From positions 21,655,318 to 21,719,317 of the forward strand of contig CM074188.1 of the NCBI GenBank assembly GCA_037179385.1: a DNA stretch of 64,000 nucleotides. The letters run 5' to 3'. The position numbers were made by a program, and so were the translations under genes. Source of the stretch: Holothuria scabra. Lineage: Eukaryota > Echinodermata > Holothuroidea > Aspidochirotida > Holothuriidae. The notes beneath the pieces are model-generated. The model was not told where the DNA came from. It did no database searches and saw only the letters and a list, made by a program, of their open reading frames with translations. Shown piece after piece: positions 10,048-22,683 of the stretch (the first letter of the stretch is position 1; every line of letters starts with the position of its first letter).

Positions 10048-13000
10048 CTAACTCCAATACTCGTGCCTGGGAAAATGTTTACTGACAGACAAAACGCCAT
10101 AAAAATTTGATGGGATGTTGTTTCTTACTGTGTAACCGACAAAATAAGATGATTTTTGCATTTGGATTTTGTAGACAATGAGTTGAAATACAGACTGTGC
10201 AAAATTCAAGGCAATCTGACCAATTTTAGTGCCCTTTTTTATGTTATTACTCCGCTCTGCGAAATGCCGTTTTTGAGTAGCTATTATGGCGGGAAACACG
10301 TCCCTATCATTCAAGGCTCTCTAGCTCAAAATTTCAATGGTCGTGGTATGGAAATTTGAAAGTGCCATGAAAGCCGAGATTGTGAGCTTCGATCAGAGGG
10401 GTGGCATGTCCTGGTTGAAAACTTCTACTGGGAGCTAGGGGAACGGAGTAGCCCAATTTAGTGTGTAAGTCAATGAGACTTATAATTAGTGGCCCGCTAC
10501 TTTTACAGTACATACTGATTATGTCTCAAGAAGAAACGGAAAATTCTGGCTAACAAAGCCACGGTTTCCTGCTTCGCTTCTGCGCTCCATTTGATATTAT
10601 AAATATAACAAACCAGCATTTCATGACTGGCGAAAAGTGGGGGACATTCAAGCATTGCAACATTATTCGGGCATGTTTCGGACAGCATGGAATACGGTAC
10701 CAATACTTTCGGATGCGAAAGAAAGGGGGCGTGCGTTTCAGTTGCTCTGAATCCCTTTCTCCGTAACTTTCACTTGTACGTCGTGCAGCTGCAGACTTAG
10801 GGTACAAGTTAAACATATATTCCAACTGATTTCCAACACTGCAGTAAGTCAGTCGGTAGATCGAATTGACCAAATCTCTGGCAAAGAGCCGTTCAGCGAA
10901 ACCAAACTATGAAACTGCTCCCTAAGGAAGCTACAACCGCTGAGGGAACAAACTTAAGTCTTCACTTACGTCTTCAATCAAAACTACAAAAGGCCACCCC
11001 GCCGCCTCAAAAAGGTATGAACCGTGACTGAGTGTTTTGCTGTTATATTCAGGTTTCTAGTGATTTGCTTAGAGCATTTAACAATTTGTAAGGCGTGTAA
11101 AAATGTTCATGATAAAACAACACAGTTATCTTTTCAAAGGTGTTATTTCTGTGTCCAGTGTTTCCAAATATAGAACTGTCGATTTTTTACAGCTATTTTT
11201 CTTTTTCTTTTCTTTTTTATTCCTCCTATATTTTATCGACTCCTTTGCATTCCGACTGTCTTTTTGCTTCTTGTTTTCTTCACGAGGCTTTCTTTTCCTT
11301 ATTGATGACCTGCTGTAAACTTTGAAATAATGTTAATATGGACGTTATCATATATAACTAACATGATAAGGTCGGTCAACGTTACACCCCCCCTCCCCCC
11401 AAACAAAGTGGTTTTCGATGAGTATTATAAATGATTTTTAAATAACTTCCCATTTAAAGATAAATACTATTCCATTTTAACTGTAATTAGCATTTGATTC
11501 GAAAGGCCTCAATATGATCAGAAGCCCCGGCTACGAATGTAGCCGGGGCTTCTGATCATATTGAGGCCAAATTTGTATATCTTTCGAGAGCGACTCTTGC
11601 TTTTAGTAAAAAGCGCTCTGGAATGAATATTCATAACTCGTCGATGCGAAAAAGCTTTTTTTTTTTCTATGGCAACTATTCATTAAGACTGTTAGGGGGT
11701 AGGCTTAAGCACCTAGATGCCTATTGTCCTCGTGGCATGGATTGTTGATTTGTAACAAAGACAGTGGTTCTTTTGAACTTGACCAAGTCTTCCTTTGTGT
11801 ACTTATTGCCGTCTCAACATAATACACGCCGTCATCTTACCAAAATGTTATCAAGAGGGAACATTAGGACAACCTTTGCAATATATAACTAAATAGGTTG
11901 GGGTCTATCGTCAATTTAATATCAAAGTTGACTAACTGAAGTGCCTCTTATGCTAAACTGTAGGCCATCTAAAGCAATTTTGAGGAATTTGTGGGATTGA
12001 AAACTGGTGAGCATATATTAGCCTAGTGTTTGATGAGTGAGTAAAATAGGCCTGGATAAGGGTACGAAAGCTAAGTTGAGCTCTACTAGCAAAACTTCTT
12101 TGGGACATGGTTGTAATAAATCGAATTGGTATCAAAGGATAACCTGTCAGCTTTTGGCGCATGGGTGACGTAGATCCTGTCAAACTTCGACGAGTGTTTG
12201 AGAGGTCATTTTACTCGTTCAAATTAGAGTGTAAGTCATTGTAGATATTATTGCTATCTTTGTAAATATTCGGGAAAATCTTTCGAAAGAAGTCGTATAG
12301 TAAGTTTAAATTTTAGGTAGACCATAAAGCAGCCATCAGCTCCTCAAGTTAATTGACGTTAATTTTTTTTTTTTTTGAAATTTGTGGCAGTGATAAAGTC
12401 AGAAATTGTATTTATAAAGCAAGAGTTATCGCAACACTTATTATATTTCTCTTGGACTCACCCACCAAATCAGGCCCCTTCCCGGCCCTTAATTTCTTGT
12501 ACAAGTTTTCACACCTGGAAATACCAACCCTCTGGTTAAAACTCAAACTGTGGGCTCCGCTTTTTATTTCATGACCATTGCAATTTTCAGCTCAGTAGAG
12601 TACCGGAAATGATCGGTAGGCTACGTGTTTCATCATTGTCGATGCTCAAAGGCAAATCATTGATCACACAGAGCAGTTATACAATCGACAAATGACACTG
12701 AATTTCGTCAATTTTTTCTGAATTTTGCACAGTCTGTATTTCAGCTCATTATCTACGATGTACATTAGAGAAAAATGATCCTGTTTCATGAGTTACACAG
12801 TTAAAAACAACTTCCAAAATTATTTTGAAGCACTTCTTTTTCACGCAATATTTTTCAGTGTAACAATATTTTAATAACTCGCTGGGTTGTCGAAATTTTG
12901 TCCAAAGCAACATTTAATTTAGGGGTAAACTTCATATTTTGTCGAATTATGGCAAATTTAGCAGACCATGAGGAATCCTCAAACGGTCGTCATCTCTGCT

Positions 13001-13215
13001 ACGTATCAAGATGGTCAGGTTTTCTCCACGGTTTGCCTTTTTTATTGGTTTCAAACTAGAGAACAAATAGTCAAATGCGGACACAATGCAAATATAGACG
13101 CTCTCGTTGCGCGGTTGTAGGCTGCATTCGTACTTTGAGGAGCTTGAAACCTTGTCGCGCAAATCTTCGTGCTTCCCCAGTGTTGAGGTTACGTACTTAG
13201 TTAGGAAGCGGACGT
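10048..13215 (+). repeat. Macrosatellite copy 4 (3168 bp, the longest)
   Basis: A full unit. It shares the split C-tract (7 C, T, 6 C, near 11387) with copies 3 and 8, and the CTCAAGTTAATTG form near 12343 with copies 1 and 2. This combination makes it a mosaic of variants found in different neighbours. No gene is apparent. Confidence 0.96.
11505..11568. repeat. Perfect 64-bp hairpin, copy 4
   Basis: Identical 30-bp arms and GAAT loop; 3163 bp from the previous hairpin. Confidence 0.97.
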
Positions 13216-16200
13216 CTAACTCCAATACTCGTGCCTGGGAAAATGTTTACTGACAGACAAAACGCCATAAAAATTTGATGGGATGTTGTTTCTTACTGTG
13301 TAACCGACAAAATAAGATGATTTTTGCATTTGGATTTTGTAGACAATGAGTTGAAATACAGACTGTGCAAAATTCAAGGCAATCTGACCAATTTTAGTGC
13401 CCTTTTTTATGTTATTACTCCGCTCTGCGAAATGCCGTTTTTGAGTAGCTATTATGGCGGGAAACACGTCCCTATCATTCAAGGCTCTCTAGCTCAAAAT
13501 TTCAATGGTCGTGGTATGGAAATTTGAAAGTGCCATGAAAGCCGAGATTGTGAGCTTCGATCAGAGGGGTGGCATGTCCTGGTTGAAAACTTCTACTGGG
13601 AGCTAGGGGAACGGAGTAGCCCAATTTAGTGTGTAAGTCAATGAGACTTATAATTAGTGGCCCGCTACTTTTACAGTACATACTGATTATGTCTCAAGAA
13701 GAAACGGAAAATTCTGGCTAACAAAGCCACGGTTTCCTGCTTCGCTTCTGCGCTCCATTTGATATTATAAATATAACAAACCAGCATTTCATGACTGGCG
13801 AAAAGTGGGGGACATTCAAGCATTGCAACATTATTCGGGCATGTTTCGGACAGCATGGAATACGGTACCAATACTTTCGGATGCGAAAGAAAGGGGCGTG
13901 CGTTTCAGTTGCTCTGAATCCCTTTCTCCGTAACTTTCACTTGTACGTCGTGCAGCTGCAGACTTAGGGTACAAGTTAAACATATATTCCAACTGATTTC
14001 CAACACTGCAGTAAGTCAGTCGGTAGATCGAATTGACCAAATCTCTGGCAAAGAGCCGTTCAGCGAAACCAAACTATGAAACTGCTCCCTAAGGAAGCTA
14101 CAACCGCTGAGGGAACAAACTTAAGTCTTCACTTACGTCTTCAATCAAAACTACAAAGGCCACCCCCCCGCCTCAAAAAGGTATGAACCGTGACTGAGTG
14201 TTTTGCTGTTATATTCAGGTTTCTAGTGATTTGCTTAGAGCATTTAACAATTTGTAAGGCGTGTAAAAATGTTCATGATAAAACAACACAGTTATCTTTT
14301 CAAAGGTGTTATTTCTGTGTCCAGTGTTTCCAAATATAGAACTGTCGATTTTTTACAGCTATTTTTCTTTTTCTTTTCTTTTTTATTCCTCCTATATTTT
14401 ATCGACTCCTTTGCATTCCGACTGTCTTTTTGCTTCTTGTTTTCTTCACGAGGCTTTCTTTTCCTTATTGATGACCTGCTGTAAACTTTGAAATAATGTT
14501 AATATGGACGTTATCATATATAACTAACATGATAAGGTCGGTCAACGTTACCCCCCCCCCAAACAAAGTGGTTTTCGATGAGTATTATAAATGATTTTTA
14601 AATAACTTCCCATTTAAAGATAAATACTATTCCATTTTAACTGTAATTAGCATTTGATTCGAAAGGCCTCAATATGATCAGAAGCCCCGGCTACGAATGT
14701 AGCCGGGGCTTCTGATCATATTGAGGCCAAATTTGTATATCTTTCGAGAGCGACTCTTGCTTTTAGTAAAAAGCGCTCTGGAATGAATATTCATAACTCG
14801 TCGATGCGAAAAAGCTTTTTTTTTCTATGGCAACTATTCATTAAGACTGTTAGGGGGTAGGCTTAAGCACCTAGATGCCTATTGTCCTCGTGGCATGGAT
14901 TGTTGATTTGTAACAAAGACAGTGGTTCTTTTGAACTTGACCAAGTCTTCCTTTGTGTACTTATTGCCGTCTCAACATAATACACGCCGTCATCTTACCA
15001 AAATGTTATCAAGAGGGAACATTAGGACAACCTTTGCAATATATAACTAAATAGGTTGGGGTCTATCGTCAATTTAATATCAAAGTTGACTAACTGAAGT
15101 GCCTCTTATGCTAAACTGTAGGCCATCTAAAGCAATTTTGAGGAATTTGTGGGATTGAAAACTGGTGAGCATATATTAGCCTAGTGTTTGATGAGTGAGT
15201 AAAATAGGCCTGGATAAGGGTACGAAAGCTAAGTTGAGCTCTACTAGCAAAACTTCTTTGGGACATGGTTGTAATAAATCGAATTGGTATCAAAGGATAA
15301 CCTGTCAGCTTTTGGCGCATGGGTGACGTAGATCCTGTCAAACTTCGACGAGTGTTTGAGAGGTCATTTTACTCGTTCAAATTAGAGTGTAAGTCATTGT
15401 AGATATTATTGCTATCTTTGTAAATATTCGGGAAAATCTTTCGAAAGAAGTCGTATAGTAAGTTTAAATTTTAGGTAGACCATAAAGCAGCCATCAGCTC
15501 CTCATTAATTGACGTTAATTTTTTTTTTGAAATTTGTGGCAGTGATAAAGTCAGAAATTGTATTTATAAAGCAAGAGTTATCGCAACACTTATTATATTT
15601 CTCTTGGACTCACCCACCAAATCAGGCCCCTTCCCGGCCCTTAATTTCTTGTACAAGTTTTCACACCTGGAAATACCAACCCTCTGGTTAAAACTCAAAC
15701 TGTGGGCTCCGCTTTTTATTTCATGACCATTGCAATTTTCAGCTCAGTAGAGTACCGGAAATGATCGGTAGGCTACGTGTTTCATCATTGTCGATGCTCA
15801 AAGGCAAATCATTGATCACACAGAGCAGTTATACAATCGACAAATGACACTGAATTTCGTCAATTTTTTCTGAATTTTGCACAGTCTGTATTTCAGCTCA
15901 TTATCTACGATGTACATTAGAGAAAAATGATCCTGTTTCATGAGTTACACAGTTAAAAACAACTTCCAAAATTATTTTGAAGCACTTCTTTTTCACGCAA
16001 TATTTTTCAGTGTAACAATATTTTAATAACTCGCTGGGTTGTCGAAATTTTGTCCAAAGCAACATTTAATTTAGGGGTAAACTTCATATTTTGTCGAATT
16101 ATGGCAAATTTAGCAGACCATGAGGAATCCTCAAACGGTCGTCATCTCTGCTACGTATCAAGATGGTCAGGTTTTCTCCACGGTTTGCCTTTTTTATTGG

Positions 16201-16367
16201 TTTCAAACTAGAGAACAAATAGTCAAATGCGGACACAATGCAAATATAGACGCTCTCGTTGCGCGGTTGTAGGCTGCATTCGTACTTTGAGGAGCTTGAA
16301 ACCTTGTCGCGCAAATCTTCGTGCTTCCCCAGTGTTGAGGTTACGTACTTAGTTAGGAAGCGGACGT
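13216..16367 (+). repeat. Macrosatellite copy 5 (3152 bp)
   Basis: A full unit. It has the shortest T-run of the set (10 T near 15519, against 12-15 elsewhere) and an unbroken C-run of 10 near 14551. It uses the CTCATTAATTG form, as do copies 3 and 6-12. No gene is apparent. Confidence 0.96.
14665..14728. repeat. Perfect 64-bp hairpin, copy 5
   Basis: Identical 30-bp arms and GAAT loop; 3160 bp from the previous hairpin. Confidence 0.97.
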
Positions 16368-19300
16368 CTAACTCCAATACTCGTGCCTGGGAAAATGTTT
16401 ACTGACAGACAAAACGCCATAAAAATTTGATGGGATGTTGTTTCTTACTGTGTAACCGACAAAATAAGATGATTTTTGCATTTGGATTTTGTAGACAATG
16501 AGTTGAAATACAGACTGTGCAAAATTCAAGGCAATCTGACCAATTTTAGTGCCCTTTTTTATGTTATTACTCCGCTCTGCGAAATGCCGTTTTTGAGTAG
16601 CTATTATGGCGGGAAACACGTCCCTATCATTCAAGGCTCTCTAGCTCAAAATTTCAATGGTCGTGGTATGGAAATTTGAAAGTGCCATGAAAGCCGAGAT
16701 TGTGAGCTTCGATCAGAGGGGTGGCATGTCCTGGTTGAAAACTTCTACTGGGAGCTAGGGGAACGGAGTAGCCCAATTTAGTGTGTAAGTCAATGAGACT
16801 TATAATTAGTGGCCCGCTACTTTTACAGTACATACTGATTATGTCTCAAGAAGAAACGGAAAATTCTGGCTAACAAAGCCACGGTTTCCTGCTTCGCTTC
16901 TGCGCTCCATTTGATATTATAAATATAACAAACCAGCATTTCATGACTGGCGAAAAGCGGGCATCATTCAAGCATTGCAACATTATTCGGGCATGTTTCG
17001 GACAGCATGGAATACGGTACCAATACTTTCGGATGCGAAAGAAAGGGGGCGTGCGTTTCAGTTGCTCTGAATCCCTTTCTCCGTAACTTTCACTTGTACG
17101 TCGTGCAGCTGCAGACTTAGGGTACAAGTTAAACATATATTCCAACTGATTTCCAACACTGCAGTAAGTCAGTCGGTAGATCGAATTGACCAAATCTCTG
17201 GCAAAGAGCCGTTCAGCGAAACCAAACTATGAAACTGCTCCCTAAGGAAGCTACAACCGCTGAGGGAACAAACTTAAGTCTTCACTTACGTCTTCAATCA
17301 AAACTACAAAAGGCCACCCCCGCGCCTCAAAAAGGTATGAACCGTGACTGAGTGTTTTGCTGTTATATTCAGGTTTCTAGTGATTTGCTTAGAGCATTTA
17401 ACAATTTGTAAGGCGTGTAAAAATGTTCATGATAAAACAACACAGTTATCTTTTCAAAGGTGTTATTTCTGTGTCCAGTGTTTCCAAATATAGAACTGTC
17501 GATTTTTTACAGCTATTTTTCTTTTTCTTTTCTTTTTTATTCCTCCTATATTTTATCGACTCCTTTGCATTCCGACTGTCTTTTTGCTTCTTGTTTTCTT
17601 CACGAGGCTTTCTTTTCCTTATTGATGACCTGCTGTAAACTTTGAAATAATGTTAATATGGACGTTATCATATATAACTAACATGATAAGGTCGGTCAAC
17701 GTTACCCCCCCCAAACAAAGTGGTTTTCGATGAGTATTATAAATGATTTTTAAATAACTTCCCATTTAAAGATAAATACTATTCCATTTTAACTGTAATT
17801 AGCATTTGATTCGAAAGGCCTCAATATGATCAGAAGCCCCGGCTACGAATGTAGCCGGGGCTTCTGATCATATTGAGGCCAAATTTGTATATCTTTCGAG
17901 AGCGACTCTTGCTTTTAGTAAAAAGCGCTCTGGAATGAATATTCATAACTCGTCGATGCGAAAAAGCTTTTTTTTTCTATGGCAACTATTCATTAAGACT
18001 GTTAGGGGGTAGGCTTAAGCACCTAGATGCCTATTGTCCTCGTGGCATGGATTGTTGATTTGTAACAAAGACAGTGGTTCTTTTGAACTTGACCAAGTCT
18101 TCCTTTGTGTACTTATTGCCGTCTCAACATAATACACGCCGTCATCTTACCAAAATGTTATCAAGAGGGAACATTAGGACAACCTTTGCAATATATAACT
18201 AAATAGGTTGGGGTCTATCGTCAATTTAATATCAAAGTTGACTAACTGAAGTGCCTCTTATGCTAAACTGTAGGCCATCTAAAGCAATTTTGAGGAATTT
18301 GTGGGATTGAAAACTGGTGAGCATATATTAGCCTAGTGTTTGATGAGTGAGTAAAATAGGCCTGGATAAGGGTACGAAAGCTAAGTTGAGCTCTACTAGC
18401 AAAACTTCTTTGGGACATGGTTGTAATAAATCGAATTGGTATCAAAGGATAACCTGTCAGCTTTTGGCGCATGGGTGACGTAGATCCTGTCAAACTTCGA
18501 CGAGTGTTTGAGAGGTCATTTTACTCGTTCAAATTAGAGTGTAAGTCATTGTAGATATTATTGCTATCTTTGTAAATATTCGGGAAAATCTTTCGAAAGA
18601 AGTCGTATAGTAAGTTTAAATTTTAGGTAGACCATAAAGCAGCCATCAGCTCCTCATTAATTGACGTTAATTTTTTTTTTTTGAAATTTGTGGCAGTGAT
18701 AAAGTCAGAAATTGTATTTATAAAGCAAGAGTTATCGCAACACTTATTATATTTCTCTTGGACTCACCCACCAAATCAGGCCCCTTCCCGGCCCTTAATT
18801 TCTTGTACAAGTTTTCACACCTGGAAATACCAACCCTCTGGTTAAAACTCAAACTGTGGGCTCCGCTTTTTATTTCATGACCATTGCAATTTTCAGCTCA
18901 GTAGAGTACCGGAAATGATCGGTAGGCTACGTGTTTCATCATTGTCGATGCTCAAAGGCAAATCATTGATCACACAGAGCAGTTATACAATCGACAAATG
19001 ACACTGAATTTCGTCAATTTTTTCTGAATTTTGCACAGTCTGTATTTCAGCTCATTATCTACGATGTACATTAGAGAAAAATGATCCTGTTTCATGAGTT
19101 ACACAGTTAAAAACAACTTCCAAAATTATTTTGAAGCACTTCTTTTTCACGCAATATTTTTCAGTGTAACAATATTTTAATAACTCGCTGGGTTGTCGAA
19201 ATTTTGTCCAAAGCAACATTTAATTTAGGGGTAAACTTCATATTTTGTCGAATTATGGCAAATTTAGCAGACCATGAGGAATCCTCAAACGGTCGTCATC

Positions 19301-19521
19301 TCTGCTACGTATCAAGATGGTCAGGTTTTCTCCACGGTTTGCCTTTTTTATTGGTTTCAAACTAGAGAACAAATAGTCAAATGCGGACACAATGCAAATA
19401 TAGACGCTCTCGTTGCGCGGTTGTAGGCTGCATTCGTACTTTGAGGAGCTTGAAACCTTGTCGCGCAAATCTTCGTGCTTCCCCAGTGTTGAGGTTACGT
19501 ACTTAGTTAGGAAGCGGACGT
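16368..19521 (+). repeat. Macrosatellite copy 6 (3154 bp)
   Basis: A full unit. Its private mark is at about 16957-16965, where the usual AAGTGGGGGACATTC reads AAGCGGGCATCATTC. This is the same spot at which copy 3 is altered. The C-run near 17705 is 8 long. No gene is apparent. Confidence 0.96.
17817..17880. repeat. Perfect 64-bp hairpin, copy 6
   Basis: Identical 30-bp arms and GAAT loop; 3152 bp from the previous hairpin. Confidence 0.97.
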
Positions 19522-22500
19522 CTAACTCCAATACTCGTGCCTGGGAAAATGTTTACTGACAGACAAAACGCCATAAAAATTTGATGGGATGTTGTTTCTT
19601 ACTGTGTAACCGACAAAATAAGATGATTTTTGCATTTGGATTTTGTAGACAATGAGTTGAAATACAGACTGTGCAAAATTCAAGGCAATCTGACCAATTT
19701 TAGTGCCCTTTTTTATGTTATTACTCCGCTCTGCGAAATGCCGTTTTTGAGTAGCTATTATGGCGGGAAACACGTCCCTATCATTCAAGGCTCTCTAGCT
19801 CAAAATTTCAATGGTCGTGGTATGGAAATTTGAAAGTGCCATGAAAGCCGAGATTGTGAGCTTCGATCAGAGGGGTGGCATGTCCTGGTTGAAAACTTCT
19901 ACTGGGAGCTAGGGGAACGGAGTAGCCCAATTTAGTGTGTAAGTCAATGAGACTTATAATTAGTGGCCCGCTACTTTTACAGTACATACTGATTATGTCT
20001 CAAGAAGAAACGGAAAATTCTGGCTAACAAAGCCACGGTTTCCTGCTTCGCTTCTGCGCTCCATTTGATATTATAAATATAACAAACCAGCATTTCATGA
20101 CTGGCGAAAAGTGGGGGACATTCAAGCATTGCAACATTATTCGGGCATGTTTCGGACAGCATGGAATACGGTACCAATACTTTCGGATGCGAAAGAAAGG
20201 GGGCGTGCGTTTCAGTTGCTCTGAATCCCTTTCTCCGTAACTTTCACTTGTACGTCGTGCAGCTGCAGACTTAGGGTACAAGTTAAACATATATTCCAAC
20301 TGATTTCCAACACTGCAGTAAGTCAGTCGGTAGATCGAATTGACCAAATCTCTGGCAAAGAGCCGTTCAGCGAAACCAAACTATGAAACTGCTCCCTAAG
20401 GAAGCTACAACCGCTGAGGGAACAAACTTAAGTCTTCACTTACGTCTTCAATCAAAACTACAAAAGGCCACCCCCCCCCCCGCCTCAAAAAGGTATGAAC
20501 CGTGACTGAGTGTTTTGCTGTTATATTCAGGTTTCTAGTGATTTGCTTAGAGCATTTAACAATTTGTAAGGCGTGTAAAAATGTTCATGATAAAACAACA
20601 CAGTTATCTTTTCAAAGGTGTTATTTCTGTGTCCAGTGTTTCCAAATATAGAACTGTCGATTTTTTACAGCTATTTTTCTTTTTCTTTTCTTTTTTATTC
20701 CTCCTATATTTTATCGACTCCTTTGCATTCCGACTGTCTTTTTGCTTCTTGTTTTCTTCACGAGGCTTTCTTTTCCTTATTGATGACCTGCTGTAAACTT
20801 TGAAATAATGTTAATATGGACGTTATCATATATAACTAACATGATAAGGTCGGTCAACGTTACCCCCCCCCCCAAACAAAGTGGTTTTCGATGAGTATTA
20901 TAAATGATTTTTAAATAACTTCCCATTTAAAGATAAATACTATTCCATTTTAACTGTAATTAGCATTTGATTCGAAAGGCCTCAATATGATCAGAAGCCC
21001 CGGCTACGAATGTAGCCGGGGCTTCTGATCATATTGAGGCCAAATTTGTATATCTTTCGAGAGCGACTCTTGCTTTTAGTAAAAAGCGCTCTGGAATGAA
21101 TATTCATAACTCGTCGATGCGAAAAAGCTTTTTTTTTCTATGGCAACTATTCATTAAGACTGTTAGGGGGTAGGCTTAAGCACCTAGATGCCTATTGTCC
21201 TCGTGGCATGGATTGTTGATTTGTAACAAAGACAGTGGTTCTTTTGAACTTGACCAAGTCTTCCTTTGTGTACTTATTGCCGTCTCAACATAATACACGC
21301 CGTCATCTTACCAAAATGTTATCAAGAGGGAACATTAGGACAACCTTTGCAATATATAACTAAATAGGTTGGGGTCTATCGTCAATTTAATATCAAAGTT
21401 GACTAACTGAAGTGCCTCTTATGCTAAACTGTAGGCCATCTAAAGCAATTTTGAGGAATTTGTGGGATTGAAAACTGGTGAGCATATATTAGCCTAGTGT
21501 TTGATGAGTGAGTAAAATAGGCCTGGATAAGGGTACGAAAGCTAAGTTGAGCTCTACTAGCAAAACTTCTTTGGGACATGGTTGTAATAAATCGAATTGG
21601 TATCAAAGGATAACCTGTCAGCTTTTGGCGCATGGGTGACGTAGATCCTGTCAAACTTCGACGAGTGTTTGAGAGGTCATTTTACTCGTTCAAATTAGAG
21701 TGTAAGTCATTGTAGATATTATTGCTATCTTTGTAAATATTCGGGAAAATCTTTCGAAAGAAGTCGTATAGTAAGTTTAAATTTTAGGTAGACCATAAAG
21801 CAGCCATCAGCTCCTCATTAATTGACGTTAATTTTTTTTTTTTGAAATTTGTGGCAGTGATAAAGTCAGAAATTGTATTTATAAAGCAAGAGTTATCGCA
21901 ACACTTATTATATTTCTCTTGGACTCACCCACCAAATCAGGCCCCTTCCCGGCCCTTAATTTCTTGTACAAGTTTTCACACCTGGAAATACCAACCCTCT
22001 GGTTAAAACTCAAACTGTGGGCTCCGCTTTTTATTTCATGACCATTGCAATTTTCAGCTCAGTAGAGTACCGGAAATGATCGGTAGGCTACGTGTTTCAT
22101 CATTGTCGATGCTCAAAGGCAAATCATTGATCACACAGAGCAGTTATACAATGGACAAATGACACTGAATTTCGTCAATTTTTTCTGAATTTTGCACAGT
22201 CTGTATTTCAGCTCATTATCTACGATGTACATTAGAGAAAAATGATCCTGTTTCATGAGTTACACAGTTAAAAACAACTTCCAAAATTATTTTGAAGCAC
22301 TTCTTTTTTCACGCAATATTTTTCAGTGTAACAATATTTTAATAACTCGCTGGGTTGTCGAAATTTTGTCCAAAGCAACATTTAATTTAGGGGTAAACTT
22401 CATATTTTGTCGAATTATGGCAAATTTAGCAGACCATGAGGAATCCTCAAACGGTCGTCATCTCTGCTACGTATCAAGATGGTCAGGTTTTCTCCACGGT

Positions 22501-22683
22501 TTGCCTTTTTTATTGGTTTCAAACTAGAGAACAAATAGTCAAATGCGGACACAATGCAAATATAGACGCTCTCGTTGCGCGGTTGTAGGCTGCATTCGTA
22601 CTTTGAGGAGCTTGAAACCTTGTCGCGCAAATCTTCGTGCTTCCCCAGTGTTGAGGTTACGTACTTAGTTAGGAAGCGGACGT
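19522..22683 (+). repeat. Macrosatellite copy 7 (3162 bp)
   Basis: A full unit. It has long C-runs near 20471 and 20863 (about 11 each). At 22151 it reads ATGGACAAATG where most copies read ATCGACAAATG, and only copy 12 shares this substitution. It also has the extra T of copies 2, 8 and 10. No gene is apparent. Confidence 0.96.
20978..21041. repeat. Perfect 64-bp hairpin, copy 7
   Basis: Identical 30-bp arms and GAAT loop; 3161 bp from the previous hairpin. Confidence 0.97.
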